A stretch of 64,000 nucleotides of DNA from Rhizomucor pusillus (GCA_900175165.2 FWWN02000697.1:62001-126000), one strand, 5' to 3'. Positions 16,084 to 28,059 are shown, counted from the first letter of the stretch. Notes: generated from the sequence alone by a model not told the origin. Made by a program: numbers and translations.

Positions 16084-17517
16084 TCAAGCGTAATTGTGCA
16101 GTATTGCAGTGGCAGAGGTATTTGCAGAGTGATTGAAGAACGCTTGTTCCTTTTCGGAATCGTGATTATCAGTTCTGGATTCTGCGCGCTAGTAACACCC
16201 CGACAAACATGGATTAGTTGGTATATTCGCCGCAATCACCTATGGCTTACCATCTTTAAATACTGAGGACTGGCACTTCTCCCAGGACATAATTTTTCCA
16301 TCCGCCTTCGTGCAGACACTTTCAGTATGTAACTGAATTGTGCATGTATCTGGGGATAAATATCCTGCGGATCGGTGTCAGCGAGGCATATCACCCCAAA
16401 GCTTGGATTGACGATCCATTACCTCGACACCCAGCAGATCACGCAGCGACCTTAATGCGACGGGGGGCTTCATTTTTTTACCTGCAGGAGTGGCACATGA
16501 AATGAACCTTGAATCCCGATGCATCCGATGACCTCCGCAAAAGTTATACATACCTTGGGGCAGATTTGACGCTAGACCAACGGGTGGTTTACGCCGGCTG
16601 TAAGGTGGCACTCTATCCTTGTGTGCACTCTCGCGCTGAAATACGGCATCTGCCTTGTCTTGTAGATTTAATGCCATGGATCTAAATGCGCTGTTGAGAC
16701 GAGTTAGGGCTGTATTTGCAAAGATAATGTTGCGAATGCTGAGCCTCAGATATCACTGCGCTTGCCATGGACTCACCTGACGAGGAACGGCCAGCATGAT
16801 ATCAAAAACACCCGATCCGTCATAAGCATCATGATGGAGTAACAGCGAGACTCGCCTCTAGCTTGCGCATCTCGCAGTTTAAAGATGTAGCTCATTACGT
16901 ATCCATTTTCATCGTCACCAAAGAGTACCGGTCCATCCCGACCAGGACATGTTTCTCCTGTCAAGCTACGAAATCAACATAAAAACCTCATCCGTATACG
17001 CGCATCTTCTTGCTGCTTTTGTTCTTTTATCCCCCTTCTGGATCGACTCTTCGTTCTTTTACCTGCGCTCGCAAGCAAACTTGACTGCTCGGTGTAGATG
17101 AGGTTGCCCAGGCTTCACACGGCCAACGTATCTGACCGTCGGATTTTCTTCATCGTAAGTAACCAGCATGGAAGCTTCCGTTGCAACCCCATTTTTATCA
17201 ATGATTGTCGGCAATTGGGCTGTACACGCTGCACACGCTGGCATCGGCGGTGTTTGGGCCAGAGGTGGTGGTTGTTTTCGGAAGGATACGCAAGGGGAAA
17301 CGACAGTGCCGGGAGGTGTTGGCGGTTCAGTGGTGGCGGTTGAAGTGGTTGAAGAGAGCGAGTCCGGTGGCAACTGAGCGTCATTCTTTCTGACTGGAAT
17401 GTCGATATTCTCCTTGCAGCAATCCACACTTTCCAAAGTATGTATGGTTTGTGTGCAGAAATTTATGGACGGGCCGTGGAGCTCGCAAAAGTGTGCAAGT
17501 GCAATGACAGCATTCAT
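16084..17517 (-). CDS. LST7: Lst7/folliculin, longin-domain form lacking DENN
   Basis: Folliculin works with its FNIP partner (Lst4) as a GTPase-activating protein for Rag GTPases at the vacuole/lysosome, linking amino acids to TORC1. Five exons (17517-17063, 16965-16777, 16690-16423, 16364-16251, 16188-16084) give 376 residues. MNAVIALAHFCELHGPSINF is the canonical N-terminus. A Pro/Ser/Thr-rich linker with a Cys pair follows, then RSLTGETCPGRDGPVLFGDD, RCYSIMMLMTDRVFLISCWP and SLRDLLGVE, all in the folliculin order. The protein stops soon after the longin domain, with an acidic, His/Asn-rich tail and no DENN domain. Yeast Lst7 is short in the same way, so this is probably a true short form rather than a broken gene. 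The start at MNAV is preferred over an ATG eleven codons upstream. Confidence 0.87.
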
Positions 17518-17870
17518 TGCGGGTTTGGTTAGGAAAGCGGCACTCGGCACGCAACGGCCGTTGGACGCCCTTTATTGCGACAAGAGAAAGGGAGCCCTCT
17601 CAGCTCCAGAACCATGATCACGCGGGCATTCCTTTCCAGGATGTCAGCGGAGAAATCAATTCGTTTCGTCGTAACGAACACAGGGAAAGGAAAATCTGCT
17701 GTGACGCATGTAGGATTGACATTGAACGTTTATAAGATATATGTGACGTGGTAGTGAAGGATGTGAGTGATGCTATGCAGATAATGATGATGTTTAATTA
17801 TAATGATAATTAAAGGAATGGACAATGGAATATATGTAAAATGCGTTGTTTGTCTATCATTCTTCGCCAT

Positions 17871-18407
17871 TTACCGTTGCAGTTTTCTGTCTTTGCTGTT
17901 TTCAATAGAGATATTCAGATCTTCCATCTTGAACAGCAGTTCCTCGCTGGTCTCGCTGCGAAAATTTCGATACAGGTTTGAAATATGCGTCACATCGATG
18001 CATTGAGGATCCTTCAGTGCAGGACGACGCATCATCGCGGTGGGCCAGGGAGCTGGTGGCTCGGGTAAGCTACCTACAGCAAAGCTCTTCTCATCTTGCT
18101 GCCGTTGCTGTTGCTGCTGCGACGTGGATTTGGACCGATCAAGGATGGGAGGACAGGTGACGGGAAATAAATATAACGCTTCATTGTTAACAGGGGAATT
18201 TGATGGAGGGATGACTATAGGATGCGACGAGGTTGAATATGATGATAATGATGGTAAGGATGATGATATAGGGTTAGTAGTAGTCTTGTCGAGAGGGTGA
18301 ACGAGAATATCTTGGTCCATAAGATTTTCTTCATGAAAATAGTTATATCGGAGCTGCTGTTGGTTGCTCTCCGGTAAGACGTCGAAGAAACTGTCCATCT
18401 TGATCAA
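17871..18407 (-). CDS. Ser/Gln/Pro-rich protein of unknown function
   Basis: This single-exon frame encodes 178 residues with no domain I recognise. After a start reading MIKMDSFFDVLPE it has a low-complexity middle with serine runs, proline-rich patches and a glutamine stretch (STSQQQQQRQQ). It ends in a denser, possibly folded region (CIDVTHISNLYRNF, EELLFKMEDLNISIE). It looks like a small regulatory or adaptor protein. Support for a real gene comes from frame length, protein-like composition and a good TATA box about 65-75 bases upstream. A second ATG three codons in is an alternative start. A 19-bp tandem repeat lies in the promoter. Confidence 0.6.
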   Translation of the reverse strand: MIKMDSFFDVLPESNQQQLRYNYFHEENLMDQDILVHPLDKTTTNPISSSLPSLSSYSTSSHPIVIPPSNSPVNNEALYLFPVTCPPILDRSKSTSQQQQQRQQDEKSFAVGSLPEPPAPWPTAMMRRPALKDPQCIDVTHISNLYRNFRSETSEELLFKMEDLNISIENSKDRKLQR

Positions 18408-18470
18408 AAGAAAAAGAGCGGATTGTGATAAAAATGAAAGGAAGAGGAGGAGCGTATGAGTGCAGGTTGA

Positions 18471-18480
18471 TATTTATATA
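18471..18480 (-). promoter_or_regulatory. TATA box of the Ser/Gln-rich gene
   Basis: The minus strand reads TATATAAATA, 64-73 bases upstream of the first ATG at 18407. It is the best core-promoter match in this stretch. Confidence 0.5.
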
Positions 18481-18531
18481 CTTCAACATTACGAAGGTGA
18501 AGCTGCGGCTTCCATGCCAAGGAAGAGGCAT

Positions 18532-18569
18532 GTGGACTGTTCCATTAAAGGTGGACTGTTCCATTAAAG
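18532..18569. repeat. Perfect 19-bp tandem duplication upstream of the Ser/Gln-rich gene
   Basis: The 19-mer GTGGACTGTTCCATTAAAG occurs twice with no spacer (18532-18550 and 18551-18569). It sits 125-160 bases upstream of the ATG at 18407. It could be a duplicated regulator binding site or a recent replication slip. Confidence 0.85.
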
Positions 18570-19734
18570 GCAATTTTTTGCCACGTTGTGAGTGATCTGT
18601 GCTGGGGCTATACCGGAAAAGACATTATGACAATTGTTCCGGATACACACTCAGGTAACAATGGCTCAATCAAAATAAAATGTAGACAGAATGCAAAGTT
18701 GAGAAATACGCTTCCCCGCCACATTTCTAATCGAATTAGTAATAGGATATTTACATGGGCACCGCCATTACGAAAGTGCAAATGACCCGTGACAAGTCTA
18801 GTGTTAACCGTATGGACATGCAGTAGCACGAGATCGGTCCAGGTCAGATCTAGGTTATCGGTACCAAATATGTATGTCAACATACTGAAGTAACTAAGAA
18901 AACAAATATTCTTGACATCCCGATAATGACTTTGCGATTTCGAGCCAAATAGTTCAGAAAAAGAAACATGGTTTCACACATACTGTTCTCAAATGTTCTG
19001 CTATTTTCCACTCCTGGCTGTCTCAGATGTCATTACTGATTAAACTATGCTTCTATGGTTCCCAAAATGCTGCCTGTTGGTTGTTAATTCGGTCTGCATT
19101 TGCTTCGAGAGATCAACTGATATGACAGTATTGTCTGTCGCATTATTGTTATCGACAATTCAGCTTTGATAGGAGGCACACTAAAACATTCTGTATGAAA
19201 TGCTTGTGGTTCTATTTCGCTACAAAAATAAATATTAGTGTCACTTTTTCTTTTTCTTTTTCTTTTTTTTTTAGAGAACACAGACTTGCAAAGACAGGAA
19301 GTTCTCGAGCTTGTACAATTGATCAAGACACATCACCCTTTTATAAGCGTGATGTGTTTAGACACCAGAGGCTATGTCATGTACTGAGCAGTCAAACGTT
19401 TGAATTTTTCACTCTGTACAACGTTCCAGCAAGTGTCTCATCCGTATCCATATCATCTGTAAAAAAGAAATAGAGCAGGGTATGGATCTTGGTATCGCGT
19501 CCTATATATGAGGCGAGGTCGAATTTGATCTAAAGCGCATATTCTCTAGCGATTTTCTAGAATGCAAACACTTTACCCGTATATATGGGTTCACTGTTTT
19601 ACTCTAGACAAATTCGGGCGATTCCTTGCAACGCATATGAGCTTCACGCCAAATCTTCCAGACGTTTCCACAAGTTTCCCAGCATAAAAAGGCCGCGAGT
19701 TGTCACCAAAATAGCTGGGTATTCATTGATACGA
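18570..19734. other. 1.2-kb intergenic region, no gene recognised
   Basis: Frames here (for example 18608-18883 minus, 19195-19473 plus) have no family features. A pyrimidine tract of TTTTTC units occupies about 19244-19272. The right part should hold the AHA1 promoter. Confidence 0.45.
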
Positions 19735-21183
19735 ATGTCAAACTGGAAGAACGTAAACAACTGGTAAGCCCATAACCATTCATACAAGCAAAACTCGTCT
19801 TTTCTAAGCGAATACCTGTACGTAGGCACTGGTACAGCTCTAATTGCTACTGCTGTCCAAAGCATCGCGTCTCACCTTGGTGCATTTAGGGTAAACAAGA
19901 ACTGTCTCAAGTGGGCAGAGTCATATTTTCGGGAGCAATTGGTTGGAGTTGAAGCCGAGTCCGGAGGCAACAAGGCCAAGATCACTCGATTGGATGAATG
20001 TACAGGCGATGTGGACTTGAACCAACGCAAGGGCAAGATCATCACTATTTACGACGTGCAGCTCAAGCTCAGCTGGGAAGGTAGATCACCGTAGCAAAAA
20101 GTTGAATCAAGTTTCCCAGGAATATCTAAGAATTTTATCTAGGTACTGCTGCTGATGGTACTGAAGCATCCGGCAAACTTACGATACCTGAAGTTGCTCA
20201 CGACACCGATATCGATGATTACGTGGTGAGTAAACATGAATGGAAGGAGCCGGTTGAGAGGTTGCTCTGGAAGTAAAACTCAAATATATTAGTTTGAGTT
20301 CACGATGAACAACGAGACTGAGGCCAAACGACCGGTGCGAGATGTGATCAAGAAGGAACTGGTGCCGTTGTTACGTAAAAAGTTTGCCAACTTTTCTGCA
20401 GATCTGATTAAAGGTAAGGATCTCGATATGAATGTAAAGGAGAACACGGGGCTGATATGTCGATCTGTTCAACCTTAGAACATGGCGCTGACGTGTATAT
20501 CGATCAAGGCAAGTCGGGTCAATCCGCTCCTGTCGCCGAGAAGATAGTAAAAGAGAGAACCGCCATCCACTCCTCTGCTGCAGCACCCGCTACCTCCTCT
20601 GTCTCCTCCACCTCCTCCACTGCACCTGCTTCAGCAAAGACATCTTCTTCTAGCAAGGTCAACACCACAACATTGAGCGAGGTCGTAGAATTCCAAACCT
20701 CTGCGCATGAACTGTATGAAACTCTGCTTGACGCTCAAAGAGTTTCGATCTGGACGCGAGGCCCTGCCAAGATCTCCAAGGAGGCTGGAAGCCAGTTTGA
20801 GTTATTCAACGGTAATGTGAGGGGCGAACTCCTTGAGACGGTGGGTGGTGGATGACGATGCAGTAGCATGATACGTTTCCCTTAACTTGAGAGAGCTGAA
20901 TTAGGTGCCTGACAAAAAGATTGTTCAGTCTTGGCGGCTGCAGTCATGGCCTGAAGGTGCGTAATCGATACACACATGTACATATTGCAAGCAAACTAAG
21001 AAAAAGCTGTTAGGCCATTATTCAACGGTGTCAATGACATTTGAACAAAAGAGCGACTGCGTGGAGCTGCATATCAAGCAGACTGGCGTGCCCATTGGCG
21101 AGGAGGAGCTGACGCAGCGTAACTGGACTGGCTACTACTGGCGATCCATCAAGCAGGCTTTCGGATTCGGAGCCGTCTTCTAA
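19735..21183 (+). CDS. AHA1: Activator of Hsp90 ATPase (Aha1)
   Basis: Aha1 binds Hsp90 and stimulates its ATPase cycle during client maturation. Seven exons (19735-19763, 19890-20080, 20143-20225, 20293-20413, 20479-20840, 20905-20956, 21014-21183) give 335 residues. The N-terminal domain starts MSNWKNVNNWV and contains the RKGKIITIYDVQLKL segment that carries the conserved RKGK loop. A Ser/Ala/Thr-rich linker (about residues 160-205) separates it from the AHSA1/START-like domain, recognisable by FQTSAHELYETLLDAQRVS, VQSWRLQSWPEGHYSTV and QTGVPIGEEELTQRNWTGYY near the end. Length, domain order and both hallmark regions fit Aha1 rather than the short Hch1 form. Confidence 0.95.
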
Positions 21184-22539
21184 TCCCTGTGCTTGAATTA
21201 AAAAAATAAGAAGAGTATAGTTTCTTAATGCATCAAACAAGTTTCCATTTTACTCATGCGTGCGAGATCTTTCTCCCTTCATTTCCATTTTGGTCCACGT
21301 CGTACTGGGGGAGGCCAGCAAGGAAGAGCCAAAAAAGAGATCCTATTTTTTGTTGATCGTCCGATTCCGGAGATTTGGAATAGCGCTGTATGTGCAAATA
21401 AACAACAGCTAAATCACCGAAAGATACACAGGGCCGATCTGATGACTATCTGTCAATTAATTGTGCTTGTACGCTGTTAAAACACATGCAGAGGCGGGAA
21501 GGAGATGATGCAAAAGCGGAGTGGGGAGAAGGCTATGTACAAAGGACCTACCACATTACTCAAAGTAGAAGCCAGGAGAGCGGTAACGGCAGCATTTAGG
21601 ATCGTGGAATACGATATGCATTTCATATTTCATGTCAGAATGTGCTTGCGTCAAGGAACACTTTACGATTATTATGATGCGCAGAAAGGCTTGGTTTGTG
21701 CACAATCCCTTTTTGCTCCAAACAAACCTCGTTACCATTTGGAGAACTTTCTCCCATATACCTCTCTTCCCCCCACAACAAGTAAGATTGTTTGTGCGCG
21801 TTTGCATGCATCCAAAGTAAGAGTAATTGCCAAGGGAGAATAGGAGCTACCTGGACAAACTAGAATGCTTCTGGGAAACAGCATTCTGTCCAAGTTACAG
21901 CGTGGATTGTTCGTGTTGGAGCGTATAAGAGAGTTTGCACATTAGCAACACGTGCTGCATATAATGGATACACAAAGTTGTCAAGAGCATTTTGCGAATT
22001 CCTCTCGCCTCGAAGATCGGACGGACTACGGGAATTGCCTGATGAAGGAAATAGGCTTTTCTGTCCGCGGAGTCCTCGTGTGATAAAGGAAATGGTGAGT
22101 TGATCCCTTGTCCTGCATGTCAAACATACAGGCACATGGGTTCTTCCACGCTCGGATGCAGATCATTTGAAAATAGAGAGCGTCCGATTGTCCCCCTATT
22201 GCGCATTTCTACTTCTATACATCTGTTCTTCATTCGCCTTTCTTTCCCTCTTCTCCTTTCAACGTACGTTCTCTCTCCTCCTCCCCCTTTCTCTCGACGA
22301 TCGAAAAGAGTTATCTGTTATAAATAATCAACACCACACCCATTTCTTTTTCTATTTTTCCTTCTTCTCTTGTATGCGCGTTTTCCTCGCATCTCCTGAA
22401 TATCTGTACTTTTTTTCTTGTCCTGTACCTCTTTTTTATTGAAACGCAAACACACAAAAACCAACCAAGTAGGACGATGTGGCTGCGGCGCCTGTCACGC
22501 ATTGTAATTGAGCTAAACAATTGAATGTAGAATACTACT
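21184..22539. other. 1.35-kb region without a recognised gene; pyrimidine-rich toward the zinc-finger gene
   Basis: Open frames at 21505-21843 and on the opposite strand are incoherent and overlap. From about 22195 to 22445 the plus strand is strongly C/T-rich, which is common in promoters and leaders of highly regulated fungal genes and probably belongs to the zinc-finger gene starting at 22540. Confidence 0.45.
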
Positions 22540-23595
22540 ATGGATATCCTTGAACTTATCAACATCGAAGGACAGCAGAACCAGTCCAAGAAGCACAAGT
22601 GCACCGCGCCTAACTGCAACAAAGCCTTTGGTAAGAAGTTAGGAACAATGGAGGGATATTTGCGACCTTGGGCGATTGACTAAACGGTGACACCGGTGAT
22701 AGGACGTCGCTCCGATCTCGTTAGACACGTCCGCATCCACACGAACGAAAGGTATGTTGGTGTAACGTTTACATGCATTCAGGATCGTGGAGGTTCATAT
22801 TTTTTTCCTTTTACAGACCATATGTGTGTGACGAGGATGGATGTGGAAAGAGCTTTATACAGGTGCGTTCCTTTCTTGGGGTAGTTTCGGGGGGTGGGGA
22901 AGCAAGAGAGACGACAGACGGGTTTATTGACGCACAACACAAATTTCAGAGGTCTGCACTCAAAGTTCATATGAGAACCCATTCCGGCGAGCGACCGCAC
23001 GTTTGCGAGTACGCGGAGTGCGGCAAAAGCTTTAGTGATAGCAGTTCGCTTGCTCGACACAGGTAAATACAATGAAGACTTTAGAGGACCACATGTCCGC
23101 CTCCTCTCCCTTTGCCCTCCACCCCCGGAAGCCCGCCTTTTTAATTCAGGGTCCTCATATAATTTATCTCGATGTAGGCGCATCCACACTGGCAGGAGAC
23201 CATACAAATGTCGTCATGAAGGATGCAACAAGAGTTTCGCGCACAAGACGGTGTTGACCAAACATATGAAAAGCGCGCATGGATCAACGACCAGCAAGCG
23301 GTCCCAAATCCAATGGCGTCCTTTCGAGGCTCCCCGGTCCACGATCGAGTTGCCACCATCACCGGTACCTTCATTGACGTCCCCTTGTGCCCAACGTGAC
23401 ATGACACCTGTATCTTCGAGCTTACCTTCGCCAATCCCATCGCCTTACACCCTTTCCAATGAATCGTTCTTTGGATACTATGAGCGCCCATCGTTTTCAC
23501 CAACTTGCCAAATCCCTCCACCAACAACAGCATCATCTTCAACTGGACCTATCGATTATCCTCGTCGTCCTTCCTTCTTTGACATCGTCTTCTAA
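22540..23595 (+). CDS. C2H2 zinc-finger transcription factor, four fingers
   Basis: Five exons (22540-22630, 22703-22751, 22817-22862, 22950-23062, 23178-23595) give 238 residues. After a short lead (MDILELINIEGQQNQ) come four tandem fingers: KCTAPNCNKAFGRRSDLVRH, YVCDEDGCGKSFIQRSALKV, HVCEYAECGKSFSDSSSLAR and YKCRHEGCNKSFAHKTVLTK. TNERP, SGERP and TGRRP-type linkers join them. The C-x4-C spacing and linkers are those of sequence-specific DNA binders similar to fungal Azf1-type or animal YY1/TFIIIA-type factors. The C-terminal 110 residues are Ser/Pro-rich, a likely activation or regulatory region, ending in YPRRPSFFDIVF. Introns fall between or inside fingers. I cannot name an orthologue. 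Confidence 0.88.
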
Positions 23596-25700
23596 GTGAT
23601 CTGCGACCCTCCAGTCATTTCCTTCTTACTTCCTTTTACTATCCTTTTCTCTCTCTTTATATCTTTCTCTCTTTCTCTTTTCTTTTGTCTCATCTGCCTC
23701 TTTTTTTTTTCTTCTCTATTCTTTTATTTATTCAAGCATCTCCCCCACATATTTCCTATGACGTTTGCAGAAATTACCTCTATGTCTAATGCTCTTTCTC
23801 ATTATGTTTATGCTTAACGATCTCATATCTCCTCCCTGTTGTCTATGTACATAGGTAAAAACAATGAACAGTTTTCTCCATTTTATTCTTCTTCCTTGCC
23901 TCCCCAATTGACGCTGCGTTGAAATTGTCATCACACATTTACATACCCCACCTTTTTTTTTACAACTTTTGAATGCATGCACATTCGAGTCTGCTTATCA
24001 CATTATTTTTTTTCTTTGCAAAAAAAAATAAAAAACGCCCTCTATAAAAGGAAAAATGCACGGACATGTACAAAACGCGCGTGTGGATCAATTTGGAATG
24101 CCTTGCAGAAAGGGACCCGTTTCGCTCGCTATGACAGAAATGGTTAGCGTATAATCACAGCAATGCAATGCTGTTGACTGCGCCTCAACAATACATTACA
24201 TAAATTGAATTGTTCCGGAAATCAGTAATAGTTAGGCATATGTCATCTGTCAGCCAACACGCAGCTTACAGCCTAGCTTTGTTTTCTCGATCGCAGCAGC
24301 TCTATTTCGTATAGCTCATGCATACCCCGCAGGAAGCCAGCAGCAGGGGTAATGGATACCTACAAGCAGGATCTGGAACCGTCCATTTTCTTATCATTAA
24401 CCCCATTGAATATGTAGATTTCTGTAAGTTCTTCTTGGCCCATATATGCTCTGCAGGGCGGCGGTTACTATTTTGCGTTTTACAGATTTGGAATATTATT
24501 GACGTAAAGTTTCAACCCTCTACGTATTTTGGAACCGCGGATAATGAACATGAACTTGGCGCGTAAGGTTTATCATCAACTTGAAAACGAGTGAGCTATC
24601 AATGCAGCATATTCTTGTTCGTACCGTTATAACTAATGAATACATACATGGTTCGCAGAAAGATAGTTTGAATAGAATAAGGACAACGTATTGCGGAAAG
24701 GATTGAAAAGATTGATAATGACTCAGATTGGAAATACACTACAGAGTAGTTACTAGACTAAAAGCATTCTCCTTTTGTTAAGGTTATGAAGAATAGAAAG
24801 TAGTAAATGCAGCAAGCAATATTTAGGAGTAACAAGTTATCATCAGGAGGTCATTGTTTCTTTCTGAAACGTGCTGCTACCCTCCTGCTTTGCAATGTAA
24901 GAATAATCGAGGGAGAATTACATAAACCAGCGCCGTGGTTTTCCCTTCCTTTTCAGCTTTCTTTTTCAGTGCGTTCCCCTCACCTCCTTCTCCTTGAATG
25001 TCTTCTCACTCGAACAATGTCTTTTGTAATTTGTCACCTGTAGACTGAGTAGCAGCCGCAGAAGTAGACTGAGGTCAATAGCTGGAACTAAACAATAAGA
25101 GGTTACGAATGGCGTGGAGAAAGGCTGACTCGCTTGGTTAACTTCTCATGAAAAGTCCCATAGCAATTCCTGTAAGGATATTCATACGAGGATTGCGAGC
25201 AGGCAAATTGGGCGAAGCTGTAAGGATATAGAATAAAGCAACATCGTCGATCATTATCCAGATACGGATCCATGAATCTTTGCTGGCCCTGGTTTGCATA
25301 TATTTGGAAGTTACATGCGAGTCAGAGGCGACCCCTTCTTCCTCCTCCAATAAACCCGTTCTTGCAAAGATTAAGAGTTTGTCAGTGCATCCAATTTTAT
25401 CTACATGAATTATCCAATTTTCTGATCTGTCGTTTCTAGCTGAAGAAATTTAGCCTCCTTTTTTCGCACCTGGCGATAAACATGTCTTTTCCATCTCTAG
25501 CTAACTTTAACTCGGTCCGGCTCTGTCTTCGTCTTTCGTAAAAGCGATTTAGATTTGACTAACGATATATATACAAGCCGACATTCATTTTCGCTGAAAC
25601 GTAAAGTCAACTGTCATACCACTCGATCTCAGGAATAATATCAGCGCCTGTAAGAAGATATCCGTCATACACTGCACGCACACATTGACAGTGATTGTTT
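23596..25700. other. 2.1-kb gene-poor region
   Basis: This is the longest stretch without a recognised gene. 23620-23745 is C/T-rich (3' flank of the zinc-finger gene). Frames at 24318-24566, 24807-25043 (plus) and 25138-25350 (minus) have no known domain. The last of these contains a hydrophobic C-terminal stretch but no start context or splice partner I could confirm. An unrecognised small gene or non-coding RNA cannot be excluded. Confidence 0.45.
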
Positions 25701-26858
25701 ATGTATCACTTGGCAGCAAATTTGAGGACAGAGGAGGACCGTGAGCGATATGGCCGGGTGATTGCGTTGGCTGAAAGGTTGCAAGAACGTATCCAAAAGT
25801 TACAAAATGTCAAAGTAATCGCTGGCGACCGCCGGGTTAAAAAGTTACCTCCACTCATCAACACTCTACAACCTACTGAAACCGGCACCGGCCAACTGCT
25901 GCATGTAACAGCTGCTGCACTGCATGACACAGCATCCGTTGTACACAATGGTAATAGCAACAATCAAAGCCGATTTGTAACAAGTACGAGCAATCGATCA
26001 AAGACGGCAATCCGGACTCCACCGCCTCATCCACCCCCTTCCTGCCCACCTCCCCCAACTCCACCCTCTTCCTCCCTAAACACGCCCATACGTCACGACT
26101 CGGGCATCGTGTTCCCCGAGACAACAGCGACAAAAACTACTACAACCAGTATTCGGCAAGATAAAAGCTTACCTCCAGATCCTTTACCGCGACCCAAAGT
26201 AAGCCCTCCCGTGTCGCCGCCGACCTCGCCGCAGAAGTCACGCAAAGAAGTTCGCTTTTTTTTGCCAGAGGAAGAGCAAGGTCCTAGCGTGAGACGTATT
26301 GTAAAGGTATGGGCGCAAACTGCGAAAATGGTCTAAAGTCTACACGGCATTTATCATGGCTTCTTTTTTCTGTGAAGCGACTGAATGGTTGGAGCGGGTT
26401 CCTGACCCGGACATACCTAATAGGAAAAGAAATCATCATGTCACGCACTCTAGTCACTCCTTATCGACTTTTCAATGCCACCGAGATCAAAACCAGACAA
26501 CCTAAACTCGTATTAAAATTATCGCTCGCACAAAGTAATGACGATATTAATGACGATTATAATCTGACGTTTACGCGGTCTTCCGTGCGCAAAACTGCAC
26601 AGGCCGTTGCACGCTTCGCTACTGCATCTGACAATACTGTGAAGAGAGCGCTCAGTAAATGGATTCAGCTACAGACGGGCTTGGTAAGCTGTCCATCATC
26701 AAATGTAACGTACGACGAGCCAATATTGCTGACACGCAGATATCCAGCCCCCGCTTTTACATGCATCGCATATTCTACGCGACGGCATCAAAGTGTACGT
26801 CGTGTACGATCCATCATATTTTACACCTTATACAAAAAGTTTATCCGTTTCTTTATAA
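25701..26858 (+). CDS. Proline-rich protein of unknown function
   Basis: I do not recognise this gene. A three-exon model (25701-26306, 26378-26683, 26748-26858) gives 340 residues in frame. The N-terminal helix is charged (NLRTEEDRERYGRVIALAER, LQERIQKLQNVKV) and may form a coiled coil. The middle is low-complexity with proline runs around residues 110-135 (PPPHPPPSCPPPPTPP) and further SPP repeats, possible SH3 or WW ligands. The C-terminal exons are mixed charged and helical (VRKTAQAVARFATASDNTVK), ending in YVVYDPSYFTPYTKSL. The second and third joins are less certain than the first exon; a read-through of intron 1 would stop after 213 codons. Confidence 0.55.
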
Positions 26859-26937
26859 GACTTTGTGTACATATATAATGCTCTTCCTCCCCATCTTCCT
26901 GCCCTCCTTCGTCATTGCTCTATGCTTTCTCTCTTTT

Positions 26938-28011
26938 CTATTCGGCCACATAAACGCTTTGAACAGACTTTACATCACCGGCATGCCAGTCGAGTCGTTT
27001 GACGTGTCTAGAGACATAGGATTTGTTTCTCGATGAGTAATTCTTCTGTTGCATAGTGTTACTCGTATCCCTTACCCGTCCGTGAGATCGTAAGCCCAGG
27101 CATGGACCGACAGCTTCTGTCCACGCTTCCAAGCATTCTGGACAATGGTAGAGTGGACGAGGTTCTGGGCAGAGTTAATTACATTGAGCTCAATTAAGCG
27201 TCTCAAGCGTTTAGTCTCGTCGCTGATTTGCTCAAGTTCCGCGCTGTTCACTGATAGGTAGATAGATAGATAGATAGATGATAGATTAATAGTTAGCATC
27301 TCCCCTTTTTTTCTTTTGATGATCACTCTATCCGACTATCTCCGCAATTAAATGACAAAAAATGGGGCACTTACAGCGATAGACATCCTTGATGCTACGC
27401 AGCCAATTGTCAATAAGGCCAAACTGGCCGTGGCCAATGGCAGCAGCGGCACCACCGCAGTTGTAGTGACCTACATTGTTGTTGCGACTATAAGTATTCA
27501 AAGTATATACAATGGGGCAGCGTATTCCAAAAAATGCATACCGCATACAATAATGTGCTGCACCTTGAGAACTTCGACAGCGTACTGCACGACAGACAAG
27601 CAATTGATGTCGGTGTGGTTAACTACGTTTGCGATATTTCTATGGACGAAAATCTCGCCGGGACCGAGTTGGACAATCTGCTCGGCAGGCACACGAGAGT
27701 CAGAGCAGCCTGACAATATTTCGCGACAAGGAAAAATCGTATGTTAGCCCAGAGCGTGAGAAGCATGCCGTCCCTTTCTTAATACCAATCCAAAGGATCT
27801 TGGGCTCCTGCTTGAGCGCAATGTTGTCAAAAAACTCGGGTTGGACTTTCTTTACATTTTCGGCCCATTCCCGGTTGTTCTCAATGAGCTTGTCGAGGTT
27901 TTCGTCGGCGGGGTCGAACTTTGCGGTAACTGGAACTATACTCACATGTGAGACGACGTAAAACAATGAATTTTTTTCTCACGCGTCTCATGCCTACTTA
28001 CCTGAAGTCAT
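26938..28011 (-). CDS. NCE103: Beta-class carbonic anhydrase
   Basis: This zinc enzyme interconverts CO2 and bicarbonate, supplying bicarbonate to carboxylases and CO2 sensing. Six exons (28011-28002, 27935-27786, 27709-27542, 27470-27375, 27250-27076, 27028-26938) give 229 residues. The zinc ligands are visible in [14 protein letters not shown] (Cys55, with the Asp57-Arg59 dyad) and [13 protein letters not shown] (His111, Cys114). [17 protein letters not shown] and [13 protein letters not shown] are further family blocks. Exon 1 is only ten bases, encoding MTS plus one base. The intron between exons 4 and 5 contains a GATA-type tetranucleotide repeat. A TATA box lies about 40 bases upstream of the ATG. 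Confidence 0.93.
27253..27286. repeat. GATA tetranucleotide microsatellite inside a carbonic anhydrase intron
   Basis: About five to six TAGA/GATA units lie just inside the 3' end of the intron between exons 4 and 5 of the carbonic anhydrase gene. On the coding strand they form part of the polypyrimidine run before the acceptor. Confidence 0.8.
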
Positions 28012-28051
28012 TGAGAGAAGATCAACCCACCTTCTTGGCTTGCCACTACTG

Positions 28052-28059
28052 CTTTTATA
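28052..28059 (-). promoter_or_regulatory. TATA box of the carbonic anhydrase gene
   Basis: TATAAAAG on the minus strand, 41-48 bases upstream of the ATG at 28011. Confidence 0.55.

Noticed and set aside
15951..16235. Minus-strand frame of 94 codons downstream of the folliculin gene
   Set aside because: It overlaps the last folliculin exon in a different frame; the frame used gives a coherent acidic tail and clean splice sites.
26659..27036. 125-codon frame with hydrophobic C-terminus after the proline-rich gene
   Set aside because: It crosses a good intron and runs into the carbonic anhydrase 3' exon; the hydrophobic part is encoded by a pyrimidine tract in non-coding DNA.
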